Positions 1 to 9,509 of a DNA stretch of 64,000 bases are shown here, piece by piece. The stretch spans positions 1 through 64,000 of the forward strand of contig JAQMWT010000390.1 of NCBI GenBank assembly GCA_029834535.1, given 5' to 3'. The notes beneath the pieces are model-generated. The model made no database searches and was not told where the DNA came from. It saw nothing but the letters and a program-made list of their open reading frames with translations. This stretch comes from Chrysophaeum taylorii (Eukaryota > Sar > Pelagophyceae > Pelagomonadales > Pelagomonadaceae). The translations under genes were made by a program, and so were the position numbers. The stretch's first letter is position 1; each line of letters begins with the position of its first letter.

Positions 1-78
1 CTCCACGGTTTACCAACTGGCTGCCCAAGTTTGATATTTCGCATTGCACAGCAAGCTTAGCTGTCGGGAACATCTGCA

Positions 79-549
79 CTACCTGCGGAGTCGCATCGAA
101 TGCATCATTGTAAAGGACAATCCATGCTGGTCTTGTGGCGAGGCGGAAGTCCGATTCTTGAGAACTCCAATGGTCACTTCAGAACGCCGAAAAATAGCTC
201 TCTCTGTCGCATAATCCAAAATCGTACCCAAGAGTCGTAATTCTCGTGCTCCTAATAGTAACTGCCCATTCGTTTGACCAACGAAGAACATGAGCAGCAT
301 GGATGTCGTCGGCACCAAGGAGATCCGGAGGATGACCCATTCTCGAATAGCAGCTCCCGAGCCTCCTGACCCATTTAGAGTACGAATCGTAGGGAGTGGC
401 TGACGATAGATGATTTTGCCGTCACGATCAAGTTTGCGATACAAGCGGTGATCGATGTAGGGAAAATCAGCCATGCCATCCAAACCGGCAGCGATGATGG
501 AATATTTCGAACCATCTTGCGAAGAGATAGCCACAGGCACATACGTCAA
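79..549 (-). CDS. retropepsin-like aspartic protease domain, element A
   Basis: The 156-aa ORF has the layout of a retroviral-type aspartic protease: an active-site loop GLDGMADFPYI at about 460-495 and a downstream hydrophobic 'LLLGARELRLLGTILDY' segment equivalent to the conserved ILGxD(W)L motif of gypsy proteases. The usual D-[TS]-G triad reads D-G-M here, the same substitution as in element B. In Ty3/gypsy elements this domain processes Gag-Pol. The frame is separated from upstream gag by a frame change near 550. Confidence 0.65.
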   Translation of the reverse strand: MTYVPVAISSQDGSKYSIIAAGLDGMADFPYIDHRLYRKLDRDGKIIYRQPLPTIRTLNGSGGSGAAIREWVILRISLVPTTSMLLMFFVGQTNGQLLLGARELRLLGTILDYATERAIFRRSEVTIGVLKNRTSASPQDQHGLSFTMMHSMRLRR

Positions 550-1109
550 AGAGGCGGATCTCGTGCCATCGTACCTTTATTTTCACGATGGTCGGGATCC
601 TGAGTGATATTCAACGCAGTCTGAGGGCAGAAATTCTCGAAATCCGAAGAGATGGAAGGGTGAGCAACATAACGCTCGGCACAGTCGTCCCTCGGTGGCA
701 CTATATCCATGGCAACCAAGGTATCTTGTCCCACACGAACAATCGTATACCCCAATTCGTCACGATTATCTTCGTCTTCCGAGAGAACTCTAGATGCAAC
801 TCCAGTCACTTCGGTACGTTGCTCCTGCTCCTCCACCCATGCATCTTCAGTGATGACCCACTTCGGTACTTTGCTCCTGCTCCTCCACCCATGCATCTTC
901 AGTGATGACCAAAAAGGAAGGAGGTTCCATGGGGTCACCAGGGGAATAGCCTTCTGCAGAGAAGCTATCATCATCGCCCCCAGTCTCGTCATCGTCATAC
1001 ACGTTGCCCTCCATGAGCTCAGAATACTGTACAGTGCAGTAATCCGCTCGCTTAGTGTCATCCTGATCTTCGCCAAGCACTTCAAGCCACTGAGCGGCGA
1101 CACCATCAT
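546..1109 (-). pseudogene. gag-pol linker ORF of element A, frameshifted
   Basis: The C-terminal half of this ORF (from about 930 down to 546) is the in-frame continuation of the gag-pol reading after the 52-bp duplication: it repeats TEDAWVEEQEQ and runs on through an acidic region toward the protease domain. The N-terminal half is antisense to the true frame and meaningless. No catalytic motif is present. I treat it as a fragment of a broken polyprotein. Confidence 0.45.
807..910. repeat. 52-bp tandem duplication in gag-pol of element A
   Basis: Two adjacent copies at 807-858 and 859-910 differ at about one position. 52 is not a multiple of three, so the duplication shifts the gag-pol frame and duplicates the peptide ITEDAWVEEQEQ. 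It explains why the coding sequence is split between two overlapping ORFs. Confidence 0.85.
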
Positions 1110-1938
1110 TGTGCTGGCTAGGGTTCGCTCTCTGAAACTGTCGCCCTCTACCCGGCGGAGCCGTCTGCTGTGCCTGACGAATCAAGTTCATAGTGTTGAG
1201 AGCCGTAGTCAGATCCTCCAGGCGCACCGAGGTCTGAGCGGTCCGCTGCACTGCGGGCTGCCTTCGGAACACCCGTTGTTGAGAGCCTGCAACCAAACGC
1301 TGCTGTTGACCTGCACCTGGCACCTGTGCTGCTGTGTAGACCACCTGCGGCTGTTGCACCACGCGCGGCGCCAGCTGAGTCACTGAAGCCTGTCCTGCTG
1401 CAGCTAAAAGCGTCCGTCGGTATTGCTCCTGTCCCTCTGGCGTTGCTGGAAAACCCGCAGCCGTCAACGTCTGAGCAGCACGCCTCTTCCTCGAGGGATT
1501 GTCCGGCACAGGACATACACCGTTGTCGTGGTAAAAACTACCATGCCGGCCGCAACTGAGGCACGTCGTAATTGCTTGACGCGTATGGTTATCTATCCCC
1601 TGTGGTAGCCAGGTTCCAACTCCCGAGTCAGTAACATAACCAACCCGTTGGACTGGCTGCAACTGCTGCCTCTGCTGCTGCTGCTCTCTCCTCATTCGTG
1701 GTGCGTGCTCCTTTCCTTTCTCCTTCTTAATCGCATCTTCGATGTTGGCAGTAGGGTTGGCTTCCAGAATCTTGGAAATTTGGATGGTCAATTGAATGAC
1801 ATCGTTGAGGGTGAGAGTAGATGCTTTCATATGCGGTGAGGCCTGAGCAAGTTCGACGCTCGTCCGCAAGCGCTCAGAATTGAGACCAGCAATAAAATGC
1901 GAACGGAACGCAGCCGGATCAGTATCACGACCTGACAT
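847..1938 (-). CDS. Gag C-terminal region with zinc-knuckle-like motif, element A
   Basis: This 363-aa ORF starts with the end of the gag capsid domain, followed by a long Gln/Arg-rich basic stretch expected of a nucleocapsid. A cysteine/histidine cluster, CLSCGRHGSFYHDNGVCP, has spacing C-x2-C-x7-H-x4-C instead of the standard C-x2-C-x4-H-x4-C. The ORF ends in an acidic, then duplicated, segment (TEDAWVEEQEQ). The frame is broken there by a 52-bp tandem duplication, and the continuation lies in the ORF at 546-1109. Confidence 0.65.
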   Translation of the reverse strand: MSGRDTDPAAFRSHFIAGLNSERLRTSVELAQASPHMKASTLTLNDVIQLTIQISKILEANPTANIEDAIKKEKGKEHAPRMRREQQQQRQQLQPVQRVGYVTDSGVGTWLPQGIDNHTRQAITTCLSCGRHGSFYHDNGVCPVPDNPSRKRRAAQTLTAAGFPATPEGQEQYRRTLLAAAGQASVTQLAPRVVQQPQVVYTAAQVPGAGQQQRLVAGSQQRVFRRQPAVQRTAQTSVRLEDLTTALNTMNLIRQAQQTAPPGRGRQFQRANPSQHNDGVAAQWLEVLGEDQDDTKRADYCTVQYSELMEGNVYDDDETGGDDDSFSAEGYSPGDPMEPPSFLVITEDAWVEEQEQSTEVGHH

Positions 1939-2353
1939 TGCTCCACTGGCCGAATTTCTGCACCCATCGCGCGATATACTTATTCAATGATAAATTCCCC
2001 TGCCGTAAATTGAACCATTCACGTTCAAGCTCCTCAACCGTAGCCCGAGGTGGACAAGGAAGCTTCGTCGCTTCTTGCATAGCATCCAGACAGTCCTCAT
2101 CATGCTGGCGCAACTCTTTCATTGTGATGGTCCCATCCTTGTATTGTTTCCACATCTGCGGCCGTTCAACTTCCCACTTGCGATAAGCTTCCATAGGGGC
2201 GAGTTGATACTCGCCTCCGATCACATTCATCGCTATTGAGGGTTTATCAATCATGCCTTCCATCATACGCCGCAATTGCATCCACCACGCGTCCACCTCA
2301 TCACGGTCCTTGGTAATTTGCCCCGTGAGATTCGAAAACGTGATGCGTGTCAT
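1925..2353 (-). CDS. retrotransposon Gag core domain, element A
   Basis: The 142-aa ORF contains the pattern of the retrotransposon gag family: a basic/aromatic segment followed by EWFNLRQGNLSLNKYIARWV, equivalent to the conserved 'F..L.Q..SV..Y...F' helix. The next ORF, starting at 1938 in another frame, continues with a segment matching the end of the gag domain (FRSHFIAGLNSERLR), so a single-base frameshift near 1930 has split one domain. The protein would form the virus-like particle shell. Confidence 0.7.
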   Translation of the reverse strand: MTRITFSNLTGQITKDRDEVDAWWMQLRRMMEGMIDKPSIAMNVIGGEYQLAPMEAYRKWEVERPQMWKQYKDGTITMKELRQHDEDCLDAMQEATKLPCPPRATVEELEREWFNLRQGNLSLNKYIARWVQKFGQWSNVRS

Positions 2354-2362
2354 ACCAGCAGC

Positions 2363-3160
2363 TCAATTCCTGACACGAAGTACTTCTTCTTCGTCACGAG
2401 GACTCGCCGAACCGGGGTCAGTATGATGGTGCGGGGTAGGCTCCGGTCGACTTCGCGGTGGCTGATCGTCGGTCAGTGCCGATACAGCGTCATCATCGTC
2501 GTCGTCGGGCGTAACACGCGTAGCATTCGGAGAGGTTGGCCGTGCCTCTCGAGCATGCGCCCGCATGGATTCCTCCATCATTCGCCGAAGTCGATCGTTG
2601 TCGATCCGCTGTCGCTCCACTTCTGAGCGTGGTTGTTGAGCGTCGCGGCGGGTGTTCTCAAGTTCACGTATGATTTGCTCCATCTGCGACTGGTACATCT
2701 CGAATCGTTCGTTGATGGTCTGCAGAACCTCAGGGTCGACTTCCCCGCGAAAATCTGTCGCTCTCGTATTCACAGATGGTGGCCTAGGAGGTGCACTCTC
2801 CTCTGGTCCACGCATCGCCGTAAACGGTCCGGGTTCCGCTCGAGATGACTCCGTAGTATTTATCGCACGTTCGTCGGGTCGTGCGTACGGGAACGTCGGC
2901 TCACCTTGTCTTGAAGTTGCGTCTGACGCAACCGTAGCTCCCCCTTCGCCGCCGCGTGGATCCGGAAGGATGACCACGCTTGGGGGGCTGTCGAGGCTAT
3001 CATATGATCTTGCCTCTCTTCCGATGCCGCTTTCTTCGGCTTCCTGTCGTTGAAAGGGAGTACTGAACGGTGTTCTTCCAATAGACGCAAATGGAGTCCC
3101 TGGACTGAATCGTTGCAGACGCCCCTGTGCGTCCCGAAACCACTGCGATCGTTCTGTCAT
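2363..3160 (-). CDS. gag N-terminal ORF of gypsy-like element A
   Basis: This 265-aa ORF is rich in Pro, Ser, Arg and acidic residues. A Gln/Glu/Arg-rich segment at about residues 155-215 (NERFEMYQSQMEQIIRELEN and onward) looks like a coiled coil, which suits capsid assembly. There is no recognisable enzyme domain. It lies directly upstream of, and nearly adjoins, the gag core ORF ending at 2353, so I read it as the N-terminal part of one Gag polyprotein. The start is the first Met after an upstream region without open frame. Assignment rests on position and composition. Confidence 0.55.
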   Translation of the reverse strand: MTERSQWFRDAQGRLQRFSPGTPFASIGRTPFSTPFQRQEAEESGIGREARSYDSLDSPPSVVILPDPRGGEGGATVASDATSRQGEPTFPYARPDERAINTTESSRAEPGPFTAMRGPEESAPPRPPSVNTRATDFRGEVDPEVLQTINERFEMYQSQMEQIIRELENTRRDAQQPRSEVERQRIDNDRLRRMMEESMRAHAREARPTSPNATRVTPDDDDDDAVSALTDDQPPRSRPEPTPHHHTDPGSASPRDEEEVLRVRN

Positions 3161-3326
3161 TGGCCTCTGCCATGATCGCGATTTGCCCGGATAATAGGTT
3201 TGTTCCGGACGTTCAACTCACTTGTTGTATTCTTTCGTCAGACGACAATTGCCGGCAGCCGTCTGACTACTGCGCGCTGTACCGGTGCGCTGGTCTTATG
3301 GAAGTAGCAGCCTTGCGCGCGAAGAC

Positions 3327-3552
3327 TATGGACGGTCTTCCCGGTGTAGTCGCTCGCCGTCAGGGAGGTGGTCTGCCTCGCGCGAGCTAGGTTAGGACCT
3401 ATAACAATGCCTTGCGATATGCAAAAGTATGCAAAATGAGTATGGACGGCCTTCCCGGTGTAGTCGCTCGCCGTCAGGGAGGTGGTCTGCCTCGCGAGCT
3501 AGGTTAGGACTTATAACGATGCCTTACGATATGCAAAAGTATGCAAAATGAG
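3327..3552. repeat. tandem pair of ~113-bp repeats
   Basis: Units at 3327-3440 and 3441-3552 are almost identical; each starts with TATGGACGG and ends with GCAAAAGTATGCAAAATGAG. They lie just upstream of the gag ORF of element A (minus strand), where the 5' LTR or leader would be, so they may be a promoter or leader duplication of that element. Confidence 0.85.
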
Positions 3553-4544
3553 TCGTAGTGACTCCGCTCCCCGTTCGATCCGAATCACGTAAAATGAACC
3601 CCACGGCGGTACCCGTGATCCTCTGGATCTTCACCCACAAATGCGTCGGCTTCGCACTCACTCGACCGTTACGAACCGACTCGCCGCCGAAAAACAGGAG
3701 ATCGATAGTCCAACTCCCGGACTATCGATCCCCGTTTCTGAGACCACTGTAGTGGTTTTTATCAGATACCCGCCCCTCCTGGCCGGACCGGGGCCTCAAC
3801 AACCCTTTCTCCCTACCCGAACCGCGGGTGAAACCACCACACGCCCGATCTCAGCGTAATACCTCACGCCATCACGAAATCGGACAATCAAAAGAGGGTA
3901 ATATCAAGAAGACACAAGAAAGCAATACAAATGCCCGGTACATTGTCCAGTGGAAGCGCAGGTGAAGGTGTCGAGATGACCCCCATAAATGCAAGCAAGG
4001 CAATACAGGGCAACAATCAGGGTAAGTCATGTGGCAGGCAGGCAAGTGGGGGTTAATGGGCGTTACTGCCACAGATGACCCCGACTAGGTCCCGCGTACT
4101 TATCTCCGCCCGTCATGCACATCCCTCATACCCCACAAACCCACCCACATCCTTCATGTTTCCCACACACCCTCCCTTCTGCCGATGTCACGCCCACCAT
4201 CACCTCGCCTGACCTGCTCACACCTATGTTCTACACCCTCAGCAGCAGTTTATATGAAGATTGCCAACTACTCAACTAATCTCAGCATCTCTCCCGAGCA
4301 TGGAGCCGCCGGACCTACGCATCGTCCAAACGCGGCCTGTAGACTAAGAAGCGCCGTGTTGTCGGTCGGCGGAGAGGACACGCTCTGTCGTCCGCATGAG
4401 ACCGCGTTGTGACTAATAGCTGACAATCAACTTGTCGATGTCCTTCCGTCTTCGCCCCCGTCATACCCACCGCTGCGAACGTTCTGCTGCCAACCGGTTC
4501 GCCTGAAAGCCGAAATACAACAGACGCATCTGCCTATCGCAGGG
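3553..4544. other. non-coding interval between gypsy elements A and B
   Basis: I see no convincing gene here. The interval contains a LINE tail copy (4076-4180, listed separately) and otherwise unassigned sequence; it probably includes LTR sequence of element A, whose exact borders I cannot define by eye. Confidence 0.5.
4076..4180 (+). repeat. LINE 3'-tail fragment (copy 1 of 3)
   Basis: About 105 bp starting GACCCCGACTAGGTCCCGCG match the 3' part of the LINE fragment at about 16440-16545 (+) and the inverted copy near 63650-63750 (-). Only the tail is present, as expected for a 5'-truncated LINE insertion. Confidence 0.8.
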
Positions 4545-4646
4545 GAAACGTTCTGAATCACGGAACAGGAAGATGATTCATGAAAATGACATCATCAGAA
4601 CGGATGGGTGCCCTTATGGGGCCCTAGAAGAGTAAGCCTTAGGAGG
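4545..4646 (-). repeat. LTR-like terminal sequence (left copy)
   Basis: This ~100-bp segment, including GACATCATCAGAACGGA and CCTTAGGAGGCGGGAGTTG, is repeated at 14316-14443. The two copies end at the same place on their right side. With a gypsy coding region between them they are best read as LTR ends. Whether the left copy is the inner edge of element B's 3' LTR or the outer edge of element A's 5' LTR is unresolved. Confidence 0.6.
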
Positions 4647-5119
4647 CGGGAGTTGTGAAGATGCGACTTGGTAAGAATTCGAGCTGCCCCAGCGATGCTA
4701 CGCGATGAGCGCGGCTTCGCTTCGCGAGCATCCGTGAACGAACTTGGTAACGCGGGTGATGACCGGCTCGAACTCGGCCACTGCGTAAAGTAAACTTGGG
4801 GATCAACAACAGTCTGTGCGGAGCGAAACCGTGACACGCAGGGTTGTGTTGATTCTGGACTTCGTGAAACTTCGACCTTCAACGTCCTTGAACTCGGGCT
4901 TGCTTGCGGTGCGGCCATAGAGGTCGGCTTGAAATGCGACATCATCGTTCGGACCCAGATCGGAGAGAAATGAGCAACACGATCATTTTGGTAATCGCAG
5001 CGCTCATAAACTTCAACATAAACTTTCCAATCGCGTTCCGGTCGGAATCGGAAAACAACAAACTTACCGTGCTGATAATCATCAAGCCGTTTCTTCGGGT
5101 TTGCGGATGGTTTGATCAA
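4595..5119 (-). CDS. pol C-terminal ORF of element B, unknown
   Basis: A 174-aa ORF following the GPF module. The first 55 residues look structured (FVVFRFRPERDWKVYVEVYE), the rest is Ser/Arg-rich and runs into the LTR-like sequence. It could be the integrase C-terminal tail. I do not see a convincing chromodomain. Confidence 0.35.
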   Translation of the reverse strand: MIKPSANPKKRLDDYQHGKFVVFRFRPERDWKVYVEVYERCDYQNDRVAHFSPIWVRTMMSHFKPTSMAAPQASPSSRTLKVEVSRSPESTQPCVSRFRSAQTVVDPQVYFTQWPSSSRSSPALPSSFTDAREAKPRSSRSIAGAARILTKSHLHNSRLLRLTLLGPHKGTHPF

Positions 5120-5194
5120 CGATCGGAGGTACCATCACAGGCGTGATCTGACTAACATGAACCGTCGTTCTTCTTCGGGTGAGAGTCGAGAGAC

Positions 5195-5300
5195 TCAATC
5201 CCTAGGTGACCGGGCGCGCCTTGATAATAAACGGTCCTCGCCATTCCGGTCGAAGTTTGTTCTGAAGGCTGTATGTAGAGAAACGTGCGATCCTTCCTTG
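5195..5300 (-). pseudogene. integrase GPF/Y module remnant (element B)
   Basis: In the third minus-strand frame the segment reads NKLRPEWRGPFIIKARPV, the 'GPY/F' module found C-terminal to the integrase core of gypsy elements. It is in a different frame from the core and quickly meets a stop, so it is a remnant. Confidence 0.6.
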
Positions 5301-5410
5301 TATTCAACATCAACATGATCAGCATTGTAGCCAATCGTTGTTTCTTCAAAGCTTTATCACGAGCCTCGCGGACGATCTTGGCTTCAATCGTTCACGAGTT
5401 TGCGACTGCA

Positions 5411-6324
5411 TCAGAGCGAGTCCCGGCAACAATCGCGTATCAAAGTCCATAGCGTGTAGTCGGTCGGCAGCATCGGCTGACGGCTCAGGCGCAGCATGGG
5501 GAAAATCTGCGTGCCTGGAATAAACTTGCGGTTATAACAAAACGCATATAATGAGAGCCGGCCAATCCGTGATGTTCCGGCCCTGAAGGCAAGCACGGAG
5601 GAGGCCTTGATAAATCGGTTTACACGCTCAGCCGGGTTCGACTGGGCATGAGGAATCGTAGTTTTGTATCGTGTGTTGAAGAGATGGCAAAAGTCGCGCG
5701 TCAACTTGTTCACGAACTCTTTACCGTTGTCGGTACGAATCATCTGGGGCAAGTAGCCCTTGAGGAGGATGTTAATGACAAAAGACTCGAGGACAGACTC
5801 AGCAGTCTTATCGTTCAAAACACCCAGAATCAAGAAATGCGAGACGGATCAAAAATACTAGAAGATACGTCTCGGGACCAGCGCTGGGCAAAGGTCCGAA
5901 TAAACCATGCAAAGAACAGCACCATCACCATCGTAGACGGGCTGCTGCAAGAGTCCAGCTCGTTTCGGCTCAGCGTACGAGCTTTCTGGCAAACTAAACA
6001 TTCAGCAATGAAGACTCCAACTTCGTTCGACATGTGGGGCCACCAAAATCGTTCTTGGATAGCCTGGACGGTACTGTGACGTCCCATATGACCACCGTTA
6101 ACCGGAGTGTCATGGTAGAGTCGAATAATGCGCTTGCGCAACGTAGCAGGTGCAACAATCATCGGGTGCAAATCAGCAGAAATGCGGTAAAGAACGTCTT
6201 TAACGACTTCGAATCGTTCGTTCGCTCGGGAACGTCGCGGCGTCTGGCCTTGGGCCATTCGGTAGCGAATATCCTCGCAAGTAGCATCAGATTCTTGCTC
6301 ACGTGCGATCTCAGCGAGCGTCAT
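5411..6324 (-). CDS. gypsy integrase, zinc finger and DDE core (element B, two frames)
   Basis: The ORF at 6324-5830 contains the HHCC zinc finger (LYHDTPVNGGHMGRHS, then RFWWPHMSNEV, ECLVCQ). The overlapping ORF 5833-5411 contains the catalytic core segment MIRTDNGKEFVNKL and the block HAQSNPAERVNRFIK that holds the third acidic residue. The first catalytic Asp would fall in the damaged region near 5900. It inserts the cDNA into the genome; this copy is frameshifted. Confidence 0.85.
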
Positions 6325-6684
6325 ATTATTGGGTATCTTATCGATATAATCTTTGTAAGCGGCTGCGTCCTGAAGATCTGTGGCTCATCGCGCGCACGGT
6401 TCTTCCGACGTTGTCTCGTAGCGTGAGACGTAGCCAATTTCATCGGATCCTTTCGGATTTTCTTCCTCGTCTTCCAGCAGTTCGGTCGTAATAAACGACA
6501 TTATGAAATGGCAGCCGGATGCGGGTCCTCGGTCATCAACGGGAAGCTCTTGGAACACCAAATAAGCGTGGTTCAAAGGTTCTCCAAACTCGTCAGTCTA
6601 CGATGACATGATCTATCGGATTGCGGGAGACAGTCAGGGATACTCATTCCCGGTGACTTTCCCGGCTTGTAACCAAGTTCAGGG

Positions 6685-6921
6685 TCAAAATTGGCGAGGC
6701 GCATCGCCCAACGAGCAAGCTGTCCAGACGTGCGTCGCCTTACGTAAAAACGTCAAATTTCGGTGATCGGTCTCCAAAACAGTCCGGTGCCCTTCGATGT
6801 AGGCTCGAAGTGCTTTAGAGAGTATAACTGCCAGCAGCTCTAACCGACGGGGCTCATAAATGCGCATCTCCTTCGGCACAGCTCGGCTCCAATATTCAAT
6901 AACTCGTTCTTCTCGAGTCAC
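6685..6921 (-). CDS. gypsy RNase H fragment (element B)
   Basis: The 78-aa ORF matches the gypsy RNase H domain: VIEYWSRAVPKEMRIYEPRR, LELLAVI and ETDHRNLTFLRK hold the conserved Glu and Asp. The frame is lost at both ends through small indels. It degrades the RNA strand during reverse transcription. Confidence 0.8.
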   Translation of the reverse strand: MTREERVIEYWSRAVPKEMRIYEPRRLELLAVILSKALRAYIEGHRTVLETDHRNLTFLRKATHVWTACSLGDAPRQF

Positions 6922-7174
6922 TCTTCCGGCATCGTCCTTGACTTCGACAATCTGGAAGAGATACGCTCCAAGTCCATCCTTGGAAGCATCGATCGGATCT
7001 GAAAAGGCAGATCATAATCGGGGTGGTAGACTCCTCTGGAATCAACGAGCTTCATCATCGTATCCCACGCTTGACACTCTTGGCGTCCACTCGAACTCTA
7101 CACCTTCGAGCCATAATCGTCTCAGCGGTTCCACGATCTTCGAGTAGCCCGTCACATATCGCCGGCATAATTAC

Positions 7175-7621
7175 TCATGCCGATGAAAGCCCGTCTGGGT
7201 CTTCGGGGAAAGTATTCGGCAAAGTACCTGGAATCGGCATCTTCTGCAGTGCTTCCAGCGTCTTCGGATTCGGCTTCAAGTCTTCTGGGGTTGAAATGTG
7301 TCCCAGAAATCCTATATCATCCTTGAGAAGGTGGAACTTCGCGGTTCGACCGCTGTACCCTCTCTGTGCCAAATGACACATCACTTCGATCAAAACTTGT
7401 AAATGTCGATGAAGATCGTCGGATCCCATCATAATATCGTCAACAAACGCAACCAAGTCTCGATAAATCCATTTCGATAGGCCGCTCGCCATTTGCTTGC
7501 AGAAAAGAGCTCCGGCCGTCTTCACACCAGAGGTAATCGCGAAACTATGAGCACCTGGCGGGTAACCATCGTGACAGCGTCTTGCGCTGTCGGATCCAGA
7601 CGAAGGTTGTGGTATCCCCAT
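7175..7621 (-). CDS. gypsy reverse transcriptase, C-terminal part with FVDD (element B)
   Basis: Continues the RT from the previous ORF: FAITSGVKTAGALFCKQMAS, then LVAFVDDIMMGSDDLHRHL, in which VDD is the polymerase catalytic motif, then the connection GFLGHISTPEDLKPNPKTLE. Catalytic aspartates are present but the frameshift with the N-terminal part makes the gene nonfunctional as it stands. Confidence 0.85.
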   Translation of the reverse strand: MGIPQPSSGSDSARRCHDGYPPGAHSFAITSGVKTAGALFCKQMASGLSKWIYRDLVAFVDDIMMGSDDLHRHLQVLIEVMCHLAQRGYSGRTAKFHLLKDDIGFLGHISTPEDLKPNPKTLEALQKMPIPGTLPNTFPEDPDGLSSA

Positions 7622-8385
7622 CTAATATCAATGCATGTCCGCCATCGTCGCATGGCGAGAAAAGCTAAAGCATCATCTTGTCGAATGTTCGGCCAACTGT
7701 CATTGACCAGTTGATCGTTGAGCTGACGTAAGTCAACTGCAGCGCGGAACGCGTTTGACGTTCCAATCTCAGCTCCTTTCTTCGGAAGCATCAACACAGG
7801 AAAGCCCCAAGGTGAGTTGGCTGGACGAATGACTCCATCTCGGCACCACTCGCTGATCTGCTTGCGGAGACAATCGAGCTTCGCAGGCGTCAATCGGTAG
7901 GGTGTCATCTTTATCGGTCGCGGATTCGCGTCTTTGAATCGTAGAGACACAGGAGGCGAGTCCACAGGTCTCATAATCGGGTCGAAAAAGGCCCAAGAAT
8001 ATTGTACACAGTGACGGAGCATCAGTTTCGCCTCGTCATCTAAGTGCAGATTGTCAGGAATTCCTAACTCCTGAACAATCTTGTCAACTTCTTCCTTTGT
8101 AGGAATTTGAACTTTCATTGCTTCGTTGTCCTTGACATGCTCATGAGTTTGCGGCAGCGGTGCACCCTCAGCATCGCGCGGCGCATCTTTCCATGGCACA
8201 TCAAACTTTTTCTCATATTTTAGCCTTACTTCCGGGTGGCTATTGTTGATCCTCTCGCCTTTGACACGAACCTTCGGCTCGCACTTAATCTTCGGTTCCC
8301 GATTTCGCTCAGGATCTGGCGGAACGTCCAAATTTGGTTTTCGGGGGGGGGGGAGCAGAAGAAGCATGAGACGTTCCCGGCTCAT
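7522..8385 (-). CDS. gypsy reverse transcriptase, N-terminal part (element B)
   Basis: The ORF has classical gypsy RT features: PYRLTPAKLDCLRKQISEWC, then DGVIRPANSPWGFPVLMLPK, then FRAAVDLRQLND and the catalytic block ending CIDIRWGYHNLRLDP. The frame then shifts at about 7560-7620, and the palm domain continues in the ORF ending at 7175. RT copies element RNA into DNA in the capsid. Confidence 0.85.
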   Translation of the reverse strand: MSRERLMLLLLPPPRKPNLDVPPDPERNREPKIKCEPKVRVKGERINNSHPEVRLKYEKKFDVPWKDAPRDAEGAPLPQTHEHVKDNEAMKVQIPTKEEVDKIVQELGIPDNLHLDDEAKLMLRHCVQYSWAFFDPIMRPVDSPPVSLRFKDANPRPIKMTPYRLTPAKLDCLRKQISEWCRDGVIRPANSPWGFPVLMLPKKGAEIGTSNAFRAAVDLRQLNDQLVNDSWPNIRQDDALAFLAMRRWRTCIDIRWGYHNLRLDPTAQDAVTMVTRQVLIVSRLPLV

Positions 8386-9509
8386 CTTTTGCAGGCGGAA
8401 TCAACGGTACCTCTGGAGGTTTCCATTTGGTGCGATCTTGAAGATCATCAGTCGACACCCATCTTACGACACGTGTGCGCGTGTTTAACAGCGGAACTTG
8501 TACGTGACGAAGGGTGGTTTCATCAATTTGCAAATAACAATCAAACGGTCGGTCTGCAGGACTCAACGCCGACGGCAAAGCTTCGCCGCTCAGGTGAAAA
8601 TCCTTGATCTCAGAGTTGTGCAGATCGAGAACTAATAAGGTCATCGTGTCTGGTGGCACGACGGACGCCAAGTGTTTCAACGAGGTCGTCTTGGAGAAGC
8701 CGGCCCAATCAAAATCAAGGGGCATTGTCAGCAACTCCGAAGTCATTTTCAGATTCAGAGATCTGCAATCGGGACGGTGCGGTCCTACGCGAAGCGGGAC
8801 ACGCGCAACGGTATAAGCTGCGTCTGTCGCGGCTCGTGATGATCCTAAATTGTTCATCTGAAGTAAATGTCGTTCGTCGGCGTAGCCAAGCGCGGCGGCG
8901 AACTCTTGCTGCATGTTCTTGCAAGTCTTTGGTACTGCACGCAAATGGAGCGGATGTCTGGAAACCAACAATCGCACGCGAGAGCTCATCAAACTTGGCG
9001 TTATGTCGTAAAAATTGACGACGTACGCGCAAGGGTGCAAACGTGCCACGTAAGAAATAATCGAGGCCTCCTGCTCTATCAACCACATGAAGAAACCAGC
9101 CACCTTGCATTTTCATCGTCCAGTGGGTAGCGGTGACTCCCTTCCCAACATCTCTGGAAGTTAAGTTGCACAGAGCGGAGTGTACGCAGGGTGGCGACGC
9201 GACACACATCGACGACGACCATTCCGCGTAGAGATCAACCGTAAGGTTGTAGCATAGCGACCACACAGTGTGTGCTGCACCATAGGAATATTCGGAAAAT
9301 TCTTGTGGTGGATCTGGTTGGCGGTGTCCGACGCATCGAGTGCTAGCACGACTCGAAACGACGTCCCACACATTTCGTTGGCTCGTTGGTGACCTAAAGT
9401 ACTGTCCCTGGCTCCACTGAACAGCATCACCACCTTGCCATAAGTGATTGGAAGCCATTGAACCTTTTCGTATCGGCGGCGGATCTCCGCTTCGGTGATC
9501 TCGCGGCAC
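8309..9509 (-). pseudogene. protease-RT linker region of element B, frame-disrupted
   Basis: Two overlapping frames (9509-8715 and 9103-8309) look partly coding and probably represent one linker between protease and RT that has suffered indels. The second frame ends in a Pro-rich segment next to the G-run at about 8342-8351, where the RT frame (8385-7522) takes over. I recognise no enzyme motif. Confidence 0.35.

Larger units (their letters stand above)
1..3160 (-). mobile_element. Ty3/gypsy-like element A, gag-protease part, truncated by window edge
   Basis: Reading leftward from about 3160, the minus strand encodes a gag N-terminal region, a gag core, a zinc-knuckle region and a retropepsin-like domain, and then leaves the window at base 1. 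That order is the gag-pro order of Ty3/gypsy elements. The reading frame changes near 1930 and in the 52-bp duplication at 807-910, so this copy is probably inactive. Reverse transcriptase and integrase would lie outside the window. The closest relative in the window is element B at 4.6-14.4 kb, which has a protease domain with the same odd active-site loop. Confidence 0.75.
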
